Origin: Paramecium tetraurelia
Taxonomy: Eukaryota > Ciliophora > Oligohymenophorea > Peniculida > Parameciidae
Assembly (NCBI RefSeq): GCF_000165425.1
Contig: NW_001798988.1
Location: 75,204-139,203 of the forward strand
Length of the DNA stretch: 64,000 nt
Direction: 5' to 3'
Made by a program: the position numbers and the translations under genes
In this document: positions 38,251 through 48,775 of the stretch, one piece after another
Layout: every line of letters starts with the position of its first letter
Numbering within the stretch: position 1 is the first letter of the stretch
The notes under the pieces: generated by a model
What the model saw: only the letters and a program-made list of their open reading frames with translations
What the model was told of the DNA's origin: nothing
The model's database searches: none

Positions 38251-39120
38251 ATGATGAAAAATTAAAGCCCTGAAAGTGATAAAAACCCAAAAATAATGAG
38301 AAAAATTAACGAGCACAATGCTTCACATCGCACAGATGAAAAGTATAATTTGTTAATGCAATTTCTGCTTATTATCATTTAAGAAAAAGTAACTCGATAC
38401 AATAAAACAGAATACCAAAACCATAAAAGAAATGCATAATCTTAAATTAAAGTAAAATTCAAATGACAGAGAATTTATTTTATTGTGACTCGTTTGGTAT
38501 AGGAATCCTATGGTAGAACTCTAAACATTCAGATATAAGATACTGTATATTTTCAAAATGGAGGGGCTAAATCTATTTTATAGAGTCTCAAAGATAGTAT
38601 AGATAAGCCATTCTAATTAAGAGTCTAATTATGGAAAGGATCATTATAAAAATTAATGCAAATATATGAATAACAAAAGAAAGAAGATTGCAAATGCAAA
38701 TATATAATTAGATTTGATTCAAAAATGCGAAAAATAATAATCAGCATTGAGTATTTCAACATTTTATATAAAAATGTAATTAAATAAAGAGTAAATAAAT
38801 AATATTAGTGAAAAATTAAGGAAGCAGTTTTGGTTAAATTTGATGATGATTCAGTGTAAATAATGACTGAAGCTGAATTTTTTTTGTTAATGTCTAAAAG
38901 AAAGGGCGATAAATTCTGGAATAAAATATTTTCTATTTTAAATTACATTAAACAAAGGGTTTTTTTAACACATAGAATTCATTTTAATAGAAAAAGAGAT
39001 AGTAATCATACTTATTTTGAGCGAAGCGCTATGGAAACTAGAATAATTAGGGGCGAAGTTATTTCAGCATCCACAGAGTATATTAGTCAAGCAATAGAAG
39101 ATGATTTCTTAATATAATGA
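38251..39120 (+). CDS. unknown basic protein, 273 aa
   Basis: MMKNQSPESDKNPKIMRKIN start. Two introns restore the frame: 38452-38469 (18 nt, at the lower size limit) and 38791-38820 (30 nt). The second is a multiple of three and contains an in-frame TGA, so unspliced RNA would stop there. Coding total 274 codons. Middle: VTRLVQESYGRTLNIQIQD, KGSLQKLMQIYEQQKKED; C-terminal half: FDDDSVQIMTEAEFFLLMS, KFWNKIFSILNYIKQRVFLT. No family recognised. Confidence 0.5.
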
Positions 39121-39785
39121 AGGAAAAAAGTATTTTTGAGTATTTAAGATATAATACGTTTAAAATAATTTAGTTCTTAGATTTAAATATATCTTATATG
39201 AATTTAGATACTTGATGACACCATCATAAATGAAGGTAATTTGAATGGAATCAAGATGATAGAGCAGAATTTCAATTTTTTAATACTTATTAAATCAAAT
39301 ATGAGAAAAGAATAAAAGACGAGAGTTATATTTCTCCAAAACCTCATCATTCTAATAATAGCAAAAATGCAAATGACGTTGAAAATAGTGAGGAATATAG
39401 AGAAATTGACCCAAGAAAATGTTTAATCGAAAATATTAATTGCAATTGATTGCTAGGAATGCATAAAATATATTAAAATTAAAATAATATCATTTATTAT
39501 ACAAAGATACACCAAAGATAAGTTAATGGCAAGGTTGTATGTAAGATGATTATCAAGCCTTATTGTAATCAGTTGGTATTGATAAAAATTAATTTAACTT
39601 AAGGGAAGATAATTAATCAGAGATGACATTCAAACATTTACACCCTGATATATAGATAGTATTTTAGAGGATGATGAAAGGTCAATAATTATTTAATAAA
39701 CTAAAGAGTAAAATTTTATTAAAAAAACATTTTAAAACAACTTTTTATAGAGAACAACAAATCTAAACCTATCTCTCATTCAAAT
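39121..39785. other. coding-like but unresolved segment
   Basis: Protein-like pieces appear in more than one + frame, including KDESYISPKPHHSNNSKNAN and QDDYQALLQSVGIDKNQFN, but TGA codons and a lack of good introns prevent a single model. It could hold exons of the gene ending at 40226, or a decayed gene. Confidence 0.4.
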
Positions 39786-40226
39786 ATGTTACATAGACTT
39801 TTTTTAACACCAGAAAAAAAGCAAAGATCACAAGCTGTTTCAAAACCTAGGTGGGATTTAATTTCAACTCTTAATTAATCTTCATTTAAGAAAAGCATCA
39901 GGTCGGTTGATAGAACGGTCAGCGAATTTAGATATGAAATAAGTAGAAATGGAAAAAGATCAGCAAATACTCTTAATAAGGTACTTGGGTTAGCTAATAC
40001 TTGGTTTGATATTATTTTATTACCAATTATTATTAGATCAAATAAATTAAAAATCTTTATGATTATTAATTATCATTTAAATAATAAAGAAATAACAAAG
40101 TAACTAATGTAGAAGCAAAATATGTTGATTGAATTTAATTTATTAAAAGGAAAATTTTACCATTAACAAAACTTACATCAACATGAATATTAAGATAAAA
40201 TAATGAATATGAAATAAAAATATTGA
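39786..40226 (+). CDS. hypothetical protein, intact member of tandem pair
   Basis: 147-codon frame: MLHRLFLTPEKKQRSQAV, KPRWDLISTLNQSSFKKSIR, SVDRTVSEFRYEISRNGKRS, a hydrophobic stretch (LGLANTWFDIILLPIIIRSN), then an end IMNMKQKY. The start is the first ATG of the duplicated unit, but coding-like sequence precedes it, so the true gene may be longer. Its tandem copy (41820-42161) carries a one-base deletion. Function unknown. Confidence 0.45.
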
Positions 40227-40263
40227 ATGTTGATGATAATATATATTAATAAATATTTTTATT

Positions 40264-40430
40264 TATTAGGGTTATTGAAATGTAATAAAATTAAGTTAAT
40301 AGAAATATAAATAATTTAATCTATTAGGGCTATTGAAATGTAATTAAATTAAGTTAATAGAAATTTAAACAATTTAATCTATTAGGGCTATTGAAATGTA
40401 ATTAAATTAAGTTGGTAGAAATTTAAATAT
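40264..40430 (+). repeat. 58-bp tandem repeat, about three copies
   Basis: Units start at 40264, 40322 and 40380 with tattaggg(t/c)tattgaaatg and contain attaagtt(a/g)(a/g)tagaaat. Period 58 bp; the third is incomplete. Copies A and C of the family have one unit at the same place, directly upstream of the start codon, so the array expanded only in copy B. Confidence 0.92.
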
Positions 40431-40452
40431 TTTTAATTAATAGAAATCATAT

Positions 40453-41353
40453 ATGAGCATCTCCTTTACAATCAATGGAAAATAAGTTCAATCAAAACCC
40501 AATGATACATTTGAGGACATTTTTGATGAATATGTTAAAGTTAAAGGGTGAAATTTTTTTAAATAAAATATGGAGAATAAATGATCAACAAAAACTGATT
40601 TAAAAAAGCATAAAGATAACTCAAATCCTTAAAGGAGGTGATAAAGTTGATTGCTTAGTATATCTATATTCAAATATTTTAGGACAAAAATAGTGTTCCA
40701 AGTACCTTTTCATCTACCAATCAAATTGATAATCAAAGAAGATTTATACCCCTTTAACCACCAATTTAACCCATCGATTTTTTATAACAGCCAAGTAATC
40801 AACCAATAAATCCATTAGTGAAATAACCAAATAAAATAAATTAATAATCTTAAACTCCACCTAAAGTACCCACTTAAAATTAACAAAAGCCAAATAGTCT
40901 TCAAGATGTCTTAAAAGATTAAGCAAATAAAATGTTAGTAAATAAGATGGCCATCAAAAGATAAGAAATTAATGATACAAGCGGTAACAAAGAGACAGCG
41001 TATTTTTAATTATTTATATAAAAGTGTTAAAACTATAAAATAGTTTAAGGTCTAAATTAAAGAATACGGAAAAATTGTCACATTAGAATCAGAAGATGGA
41101 TCATTCAAAGCTACATTTTTAGAAGAAAATGCTTCAGAAGTATTCATTTTCTTTCATTTATTAGGCCGAACAAGATAATATTGTCTTATCTTAACATGAT
41201 ATTATTTAGAATCCAGAAACATAACTTAAATTAGCTATGGGAAGGAATCCATCATAATCAACTAAAGTTCTTTTCTTATCAGGTTATAAAGGAATTGCTA
41301 TCAAATGGGTAACTGGACTCTAAACTAAGTTTTAATTCTGGCTTGATGAATGA
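40453..41353 (+). CDS. unknown Gln/Pro-linker protein, family copy B (divergent, extra putative intron)
   Basis: Same architecture as copies A and C. Relative to copy A, 30 bases encoding NGKFLDKV-like sequence are replaced by 37 bases with an in-frame TGA at 40549. If a 28-nt GT..AG intron at 40548-40575 is spliced together with the three ancestral 25-nt introns, coding sums to 266 codons in one frame; without it the frame is lost. So this is either a new-intron gene or a pseudogene. The linker has diverged (PLQPPIQPIDFLQQPSNQ) while the C-terminal domain is nearly identical to copy A. Confidence 0.55.
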
Positions 41354-41819
41354 ATAATCATTAATTAATATTAAAATATTATATTAAGACAACCTCTTAA
41401 AATTCCATTAGTTTTGATATATTTTAGAAATCAATAAAGTTATTACTATGAAATAAAGATCTCATTAATCAAGATCAACAATATCTTAAATAATTAATAT
41501 GTGATATAAATTAAAGTACTCAACAAAAATCAAAACATTATCCTACTTTTGAAATATCTAAAAGGTTAAATGATTTGGAATATGGCAAATTTTAATTTTG
41601 TATAACATTAAATACTTTTGATTCAAATAAGATCACAGTCAAATTCCTAAATTCATGATGAATTATATGGACTTAATCGAAATATAATAGCAATGCAAGA
41701 CTTTTTAATTACATAAGTTGTTGAATACCCTAAAGAAATTCAAGATAGCAATACAGGAACTTCTATATATAAGAATTGATTCTTCCTTCTAGTAGAAATA
41801 TTGATATCTCTCATTCAAA

Positions 41820-42161
41820 ATGTTACATAGACTTTTTTTAACACCAGAAAAAAAGCAAAGATCACAAGCAGTTTCAAAACCTAGGTGGGATTTAATTTCA
41901 ACTCTTAATTAATCTTCATTTAAGAAAAGCATCAGGTCGGTTGATAGAACGGTCAGCGAATTTAGATATGAAATAAGTAGAAATGGAATAAGATCAGTAA
42001 ATACTCTTAATAAGGTACTTGGGTTAGCTAATACTTGGTTTGATATTATTTTATTACCAATTATTATTAGATCAAATAAATTAAAAATTTTTATGATTAT
42101 TAATTATCATTTAAATAATAAAGAAATAACAAAGTAACTAATGTAGAAGCAAATATGTTGA
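41820..42161 (+). pseudogene. truncated tandem copy of the 39786-40226 ORF
   Basis: Identical in order and nearly in sequence to the intact copy, but the A-run at 42150-42153 is one base shorter (caaatatg versus caaaatatg), which moves translation to TGA at 42159. 113 codons remain before the stop. The lost C-terminus includes the conserved IMNMKQKY end. Confidence 0.6.
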
Positions 42162-42234
42162 TTGAGTTTAATTTATTAAAAGGAAAATTTAACCATCAAC
42201 CAAACATATATCAACATGAATATTAAGATAAATA

Positions 42235-43260
42235 ATGAATATGAAATAAAAATATTGAATGTTGATGATAATATATATTAATAAATATTTTTATTTATTA
42301 GGGTTATTGAAATGTAATAAAATTAAGTTGATAGAAATATAAATATTTTTAATTAATAGAAATCATATATGAGCATCTCCTTTACACTCAATGGAAAATA
42401 AGTTCAATCAAAACTCAATGATACATTTGGGGACATTTTTGATGAATATGTTAAAAATGGTAAGTTTTTAGATAAAGTATGGAGAATAAATGATCAACAA
42501 AAACTGATTTAAAAAAATATAAAGATAAGTCAATTCCTTTAAGGAGGTGAAAGAGTTGAATGCTTGGTATGTATATATTCAAATATTTTAGGATAAAAAT
42601 TAACAACCCTTCGTTTCTTAATAACCGCCAACAAGTCCATTTATTCCTTAACAGCCAATAAGTCCATTTGCGGCATAACCATCCAAAATATTTTAATAAC
42701 CTTAAATTCCATCTAATATACCCGCTCAAAATTAACAAAAGCCAAATAGTCTTCAAGATGTCTTAAAAGATTAAGCAAATAAAATGTTAGTAAATAAGAT
42801 AGCCATCAAAAGATAAGAAATTAATGATACAAGCGGTAACAAAGAGACAGCGTATTTTTTATTATTTATATAAAAGTGTGAAAACTATAAAAGGATTTAA
42901 GATCTAAATTAAAGAATATGGAAAAATAGTCACATTAGAATCAGAAGATGGATCATTCAAAGCTACATTTTTAGAAGAAAATGCTTCAGAAGTATTCATT
43001 TTCTTTCATTTATTAGGCCGAACAAGATAATATTGTCTTATCTTTTAATGATATTATTTAGTCCCCAGAAACATAACTTAAATTAGCTATGGGAAGGAAT
43101 CCATCATAATCAACTAAAGTTCTTTTCTTATCAGGTTTTAAAGGAATTGCTATCAAATGGGTAACTGGACTCTAAACTAAGTTTTAATTCTGGCTTGATG
43201 AATGAATATTTAATTATCACATAATCATTAATTATTATTAAAATATTATATTAAGATAAC
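42235..43260 (+). repeat. repeat copy C
   Basis: Homologous to copies A and B from the AT-rich leader through the family gene and ~55 bp beyond, where similarity stops abruptly. It has one 58-bp leader unit like copy A, and a shorter Pro/Gln linker. Confidence 0.88.
42369..43205 (+). CDS. unknown Gln/Pro-linker protein, family copy C
   Basis: ~253 aa. Same three 25-nt introns in the same places as copy A; 254 codons, no disruption. The N-terminal domain differs by few residues (FTLNGKQVQSKLNDTFGDIF). The linker is shorter because several QQPTSPF-type repeats are missing. The C-terminal domain is nearly unchanged (ILSFNDIIQSPETQLKLAMG region varies). It keeps ancestral coding sequence where copy B has the extra intron, so A and C define the ancestral state. 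Confidence 0.72.
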
Positions 43261-43517
43261 TTTATATTATATGGATATATAGCTTCTATTTTCGACGAAT
43301 CTATTATTTCTAATTGATAAAATCTCAATAAACCTTATTCTGTTTGAGCTTTAACAACTTTATGATTAAAATATTAAAAAATTTTAGAAATCAAATGTGT
43401 TTTTAGATAAATTTCTTTCCATCCTTTTTTTTTGAAATTCGTTATTTTTAAATGCTGCATTACATTCATTAATATGAATAAGAAGACATCATAAAACTAT
43501 TTTTTAATTTATTATTA

Positions 43518-43985
43518 ATGATTTTGTCTGAAAGGAATAAACCAAGTATTCTGCTGTAAAGAAAATACAAACCTATTTCTTTATCTTAAGTTTTGAAAAA
43601 ACCACTTATTGTTAAATCTTTGCCTCCTATTTATGTTTCTCCTTAATAGAGAACATCCTAGAAAAAAGAATAAAAATTAGAAAATAGCTTCTCTTAAAGA
43701 CCTCCATAACCTTAAATTTTCAATAAATTTGAAGGCATAGGAGCTGTAGGATTATCACTTAATCCAATATAAAAGTAGCCTTTTTATTAATAATATGTTT
43801 TAATGAGCAGTAAAAAACTTGCTATATAAGTCTCAAAAAAGTATAATATACACAACAAAATTAATATATATAATTTACAAAATTACTCTTAGAAATATTA
43901 TACAGAATCTCAGGCTGACAAAGCAAATAAATGGTCATAAACAACATTTGATGAAGAATAATTATTAGAATATTTAAATAATTGA
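43518..43985 (+). CDS. Pro/Gln-rich hypothetical protein, 155 aa
   Basis: Intronless 156-codon frame: MILSERNKPSILLQRKYKP, SLPPIYVSPQQRTSQKKEQK, then a Lys/Asn/Tyr-rich half ending QTTFDEEQLLEYLNN. Low complexity, no fold recognised. The last third may include an unrecognised intron. Confidence 0.5.
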
Positions 43986-44039
43986 AAATAGTCATTTATT
44001 TTCACACTGAAATTTTTATCAATATGATGATTTTGTATG

Positions 44040-45032
44040 ATTAATTTTTCTATTTTGGTGACAATAATTATAAACAATAATTTTCGTCATTCTCATACTT
44101 TTAGACTTTTAGATATGTGTGTTAAGAAATATAATTGCCTAATTTGTATCAGTTTCTTCGAAAGCAAAAGTTAATTAGTTTAAAATCTTCTATTAAAGAT
44201 AAATGTTCTTCAAATAATTAAAACTCATTTTTATTAAAATCAATTACAGTTTTCCTAGAATGATGTAGACAATATCATAAAGAGTCATTTCAAGTAACAA
44301 CAACACTATTTTGAAATTGGAACTTATCAATTAAATCAGCTATTACTTTTCTGTTTTAAATTTAGGATCACATAACATCAAGAAGTTCATTCAGTATAGC
44401 ATAGTAGTTTATCCTTCTCTTTAGCTAATTTAAAGTTCCTTCCAATTTCTTTTTAGTTGCTATTCAAAGTCAACCTAAGTTGCTGTATTTGAGTATCCTT
44501 TGATCAAATAATTATTTTAAAGCGACTGCGATTGCTTGTTGTAGACTGCAGTAACAAGTAGGATTCCATAACTCTCTCTATTCTTTTTTGGCTATAAAAC
44601 TAATCATTTTGGTATCTCATTATTTAGAGATTCAAATTCTGATTAATTGTAGTTTTGTGCAAATTCTTTTTATAAAGCATTTTCAATTTTTAAAGAGATG
44701 ATCTGATGCTTCTTATATTTTGTCAAATTCAATGTCAAATACTCTAATCATTGAATGATTGAATGATTGATCATTAATTAAAACTACAATCAGTTTGATG
44801 CTGTAAATGATTTGAGGACAGAACATAATCTGTTCTAAAACTGATGTATAAGTGTAATCGCCTTCTTTTATAGCAAATTATTTATTAATCCAAATTCTAA
44901 TCGATCCTTTTGTTAAGCCTTCACAATAGTAATCTTCTTTCCTTATTTGAGGAAACTATTTCAATATAGTGATCTTATTTAGAATATTGTCAGACTATAA
45001 AGAACTTCTCTTGTCATTGTTTTTAATCTCAT
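44040..45032 (-). CDS. unknown protein, possibly decaying
   Basis: Upstream half codes well: MRLKTMTRE, then after a 32-nt intron ITILKQFPQIRKEDYYCEG, KGSIRIWINKQFAIKEGDY, LEQIMFCPQIIYSIKL. Downstream, clear protein-like pieces (KIENALQKEFAQNYNQSEFE, NPTCYCSLQQAIAVALKQ, VIADLIDKFQFQNSVVVT) sit in different frames with TGA codons between them. Some may be joined by introns, but I could not make a full model. A gaatgatt tandem repeat at about 44745-44774 lies at one frame change. Function unknown. Confidence 0.4.
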
Positions 45033-45130
45033 TTGATTTATTGATAAATAATAAAAATCAAAATTGTTTGATTATTTTTGTAAAATTTAATAATTTGAAA
45101 TAAAAATTTATGTAATTTATTTTCATTTTA

Positions 45131-45775
45131 ATGCTTTAAGCAACTATGCTAACATAACTGCATTTGAAACAATTATTTTAAGAGCTAAATTTTTTTCAGA
45201 ATTTGAATTTTATAAAATATCTTTTATCGATTACTTTAGAGTATTTTATAATTAAAAATTTTTATAATTGTGATTCTAATATCCAACCTAAGATTGAGCG
45301 TAGACAAATATTGAGTTATTCGTTTTTACATCATAAAAAGGAATATCTTTCACAATTTATATCTTTTATTAAGTTTCTTGGCTAATTTTGGGAAGTAATC
45401 CCCAATCTAACTAAAGCGAAATTCATTCCAAGAAATTTCAAAAGTACAACAAGGTTTAGATTACATTATTTAAAACTAAAAGTCATGATTTAAAAGTTCG
45501 CATATAATCAAGCAAAATAAAACAAAACATTAAATCACCTATTGGCGAGTCCAAACACATTCTTTAATGGGCTTTAGATCGTTTTGTTATTCAGTGAGAA
45601 GGATTTAAAGATCGACATCTTGAAATTGAACTATCTTACAAAGTGTTATTTCAATTTCTTGAGTTTTGGTGTATCTTATATATATTAATTTCCACATTAA
45701 CGTAATCTTTGGCACATTAAATAACAGTGTTTATCGTTAACTCATCTAGGTACTCAGTTTGCAATGCTTTCTTGA
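45131..45775 (+). CDS. weak ORF, 214 codons
   Basis: TGA-free frame with some protein-like stretches (KIERRQILSYSFLHHKKEY, PNTFFNGLQIVLLFSEKDLK). It overlaps the 3' end of the minus-strand gene (45651-47226) by 125 bp, which is unusual here. The first 40 codons look like AT-rich noise. Either a real convergent gene with a shorter true extent or chance. Confidence 0.3.
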
Positions 45776-47226
45776 TAGTTGACACACTCACCTTAACATA
45801 ATCAACATATGCTATTTAGTTCATTCATAAATATATTTTAGTTAACATTTCCAGCCTATAAATATCACTTATTAGTTTTTATAATTTAAGAAAACTCACT
45901 CGTTTCATCATTTTTTAATATTAAATTTGTTATTTCTTCTCTTCATACGGATCGCTATATGTAAAATCTGTTTCGTCACAACCTGAATTTAGTTCATTTA
46001 AATTAACTTTTCTCACTACCTGTATTAGCTTATTCTCAGAGAATGTGTTTAAATAATTAAGCAAATCTAATATAGGATGTTTAATATCAACTAAGTTTTG
46101 AAAAAATACAACAACATCTAAATACGGAGCATGAGACGCTAAATATTAGATGAAAAATTAATGGATTTTGTCAGATTGGACTAATCTTCTTTTAATTGCG
46201 TGAGTTCTTAAGCAACTCTTTATATTTCCTATTGTCTTGCAGATTATTTTTAAGGCCAAATGATTGGAAGAATATCCATTGGGTTTAGTTTATTCATTAA
46301 AATACATATTATTCAAAGATAAAGCAAACAAAAATGAGATAAGTATATATTTAGCAAGAATAATGTATTTAGCTTTTTAGCTAAACTCAAGTTGAGTTAC
46401 TAATATCAAGGCAATTAATTCTAAAGCCTACTTAAAATTAAATGCAAAATAAAAAAAATTTAATTCTACTTAATAGATTCTTCAAATAAAGAAGATGATT
46501 TATTATAATCTAAATTGAAATTATTAAAATTTGATAAGTCAACCTTGCCTTTTATTAGGTTTTAGTTACGACTGAATTGTATTTGCTAACTTAATAAATT
46601 CAGTCAAGTATGTTGGCGTGATGCTGGCAACATTAATATTTGCATTTTCTAATTTAGTTCGCATATTAACAATCTCATGCAAAGGAATAAGGCTTGAAAT
46701 ATCAGTAAAGGACTCTTATTGTTCATATCTATCTGTAATTTAGGAAAAATGGGTTGGACTTATAAAGCTTGATTTCTGAGGTGACATTATTCCACTAAAT
46801 TAGGTTATCGAATATTAATGACCCTTAGCTGGGAATTATAAGTTGTTTTATTAAGGTGGAGGTGATAACGAAGATATTGATTATATTCTAGGTCTAACTT
46901 ATGGAATATTTACTTTTAATGCAATCCATTAATTTTACTTGGAGACGAATTTTGATTGCTTTTACCTGACTTAAATAGAAAGGAATCGTTTTATTTTGCT
47001 TTCTTACTACTGTATTCTTATAGTTTATTTACTAGATTGTTTAACGAAGGAGCACTGTTTATTCAACTTATAAATACTTAGCTTGATCCCTCTTTATTGG
47101 AGTCTTCCTTTGACTTTCAATTCCATTTTTTTAAGGGTCAAATCTTGTTTCTACAGGAGACTTTGAGTATTTATCGACCAATCTTTCCCTGTATAACTTT
47201 AGATTAAAATTTAACGATTCACTCAT
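45651..47226 (-). CDS. unknown protein, ~480 aa, several introns
   Basis: Starts MSESLNFNLKLYRERLVDKY, followed by a Ser/Lys/Gln/Pro-rich half (GKSNQNSSPSKING, ISSLSPPPQQNNLQ). The C-terminal half is helical and hydrophobic (LVTQLEFSQKAKYIILAKYI, SHAPYLDVVVFFQNLVDIKH, VSVSTIKKALQTEYLDELT), like an alpha-solenoid. Introns of 23, 26 and 34 nt are clear; others remain to be placed. Head-to-tail with the UBX gene, 31 bp apart. No family recognised. Confidence 0.5.
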
Positions 47227-47257
47227 TAAGTATATTTAATTAATGACAATTTAATTA

Positions 47258-48775
47258 TCACTCCTATTCATCTACAATTAATTATTCCATTTCAGAATCG
47301 ACAAACACTTCATTTATGATGGATTCAGTCTTGTCCTTTAATGACAGTCTTGGGAAATTTTATATTAAGTCAATTTTGGCATGTGGATCATTAAAGCAAT
47401 CGTCTTCTTGACTTTCTACAAAATCAAATAACACCTATCTTTAGAATTCATTTATACTTAGATTTTATCACTAAAATTGAATCTCCTTGTTCGAGTAGCA
47501 TTTACAAATCTGAATAGTATTGATATACCTTAAGTATTGGCTGGTTCCTCGGGTAAATTTGATAATAACTAGGCTTTTTTCAATAATCTTTACTCCTTAT
47601 ATGTAATAATATTTTTTATACTTCTTTTTGCTATTATTCAATTTATTTGGTTTATTCTTATAATCTTTATTCTTCATCCCTTTATTTTTTCAACATTGCC
47701 TATTGTTCTGCAAAACGATAAGCTTCTTTTTATTGTTGAATTAATAAATCTCTTTCTCTTTAGTCCTCCTTTTACTTTTGCACTTGCACTTGCGTTTGTT
47801 ATTATTGTTAAATATATTGGAAAGGGTGTTAATTATTGTAATAGTAATTTAAGTTCGGCTAATTAGGAGAATTGACTTCTTTTTTGAGATTTTCTACATA
47901 AATGTATTCTTTATTGAAAGCTGCCCTAATTGTCTTAATCCTTTAGGCAGTTACTTCAAAATTGGTATCCAAAGATAAAGAAATTTGTTCCATTAAAACA
48001 ACTTCATCCACAATATCTAATTTGTAAATTAAAATAGCTGGAGGTTCTGGTTTATTTGGAAATTATTCATTAACTTATGGACTATTCAACAACCCGAGTA
48101 TTGAATAATTTCTATTAAGATTTGCTACAAGGCTTTTGCAATCAGACATTTTTTGCAATACCAATAAGTTTTAATGATTATGTAAATAGACTAATAATGG
48201 CCTTGTTTCTTCATTTGCTTTTTTCAACTTTTCCTAAAAGTTTCCAGATTAAAACGCAATCTGTGTTTGAATCTACTGTTGTTAGAGGTATTTCAAGAAT
48301 TCATTCCCATAATTAGGTGCATTTTTGACTATATAGGAACTTAAATATTACAAAAATACGAGACGAGACCTGCGCCTATTCGAAAAGTTTTATTGATTAT
48401 GCCTTCCTTGGCTCTCTTTTCTTCCTGATATTTCCTATATTTTTCAATTAATGCATCATCTTAAGGTTATCTTCTCATACTTTAATTAGAATTTTAAACT
48501 CTTCCTACCTCTATAAGAAATATATTGTACCCTATGGAGTTTCTTAACTGTTTGACCTCTATTATAATTAATCTTATTATGGTTTCTATTGTGTGCCTTG
48601 ACTTTGAACTCCCTCAAAATCAAAATAGAGTTGTATTGCATTCTAAATAATAATGTTGTAATACATCAAGCTTATCTTAAGCCATCTAAATGTATGATTA
48701 TGCTTTCTAATAATCCTGGCATCCAGTTATGGCCATGAAATTATTTATGTTCTCTTCAGAATCAGATGGCTGCAT
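47258..48775 (-). CDS. UBA-UAS-UBX domain protein (FAF1/FAF2-like)
   Basis: A p97/Cdc48 adaptor that binds ubiquitinated clients. N-terminal UBA: MQPSDSEENINNFMAITGCQ, then LDNAIQLYFDFEG after a 22-nt intron. The UAS (thioredoxin-like) region includes ANEETRPLLVYLHNHQ and PAILIYKLDIVDEVV. It is followed by the Arg/Glu/Gln coiled coil typical between UAS and UBX. The UBX beta-grasp has ISILFRFVNATRTRRFNFSD, LFDFVESQ and AKIDLIQNFPRLSLKDKTES. The order equals FAF1 and UBXD8/FAF2. No obvious hairpin membrane segment, so closer to FAF1 or UBXD7 in topology. Several introns; not all splice sites placed. Confidence 0.85.

Larger units (their letters stand above)
40203..41804 (+). repeat. repeat copy B
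   Basis: Homologous to copy A (reverse complement of 34377-35866). Differences include a triplicated 58-bp leader, the altered segment at 40541-40575, many substitutions in the linker region, and a 27-bp TA-bounded segment at 41685-41711 absent from copy A. Confidence 0.9.
39770..43260 (+). repeat. tandem duplication of a ~1.5-2 kb unit
   Basis: Unit 1 (39770-41804) and unit 2 (41805-43260) begin with the same sequence (atctctcattcaaa, ..tgttacatagac) and run in the same order: small ORF, AT-rich leader, copy B or C of the family gene. Unit 2 is truncated after the gene; it lacks most of the downstream ORF found in unit 1 and in inverted copy A. Confidence 0.85.
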
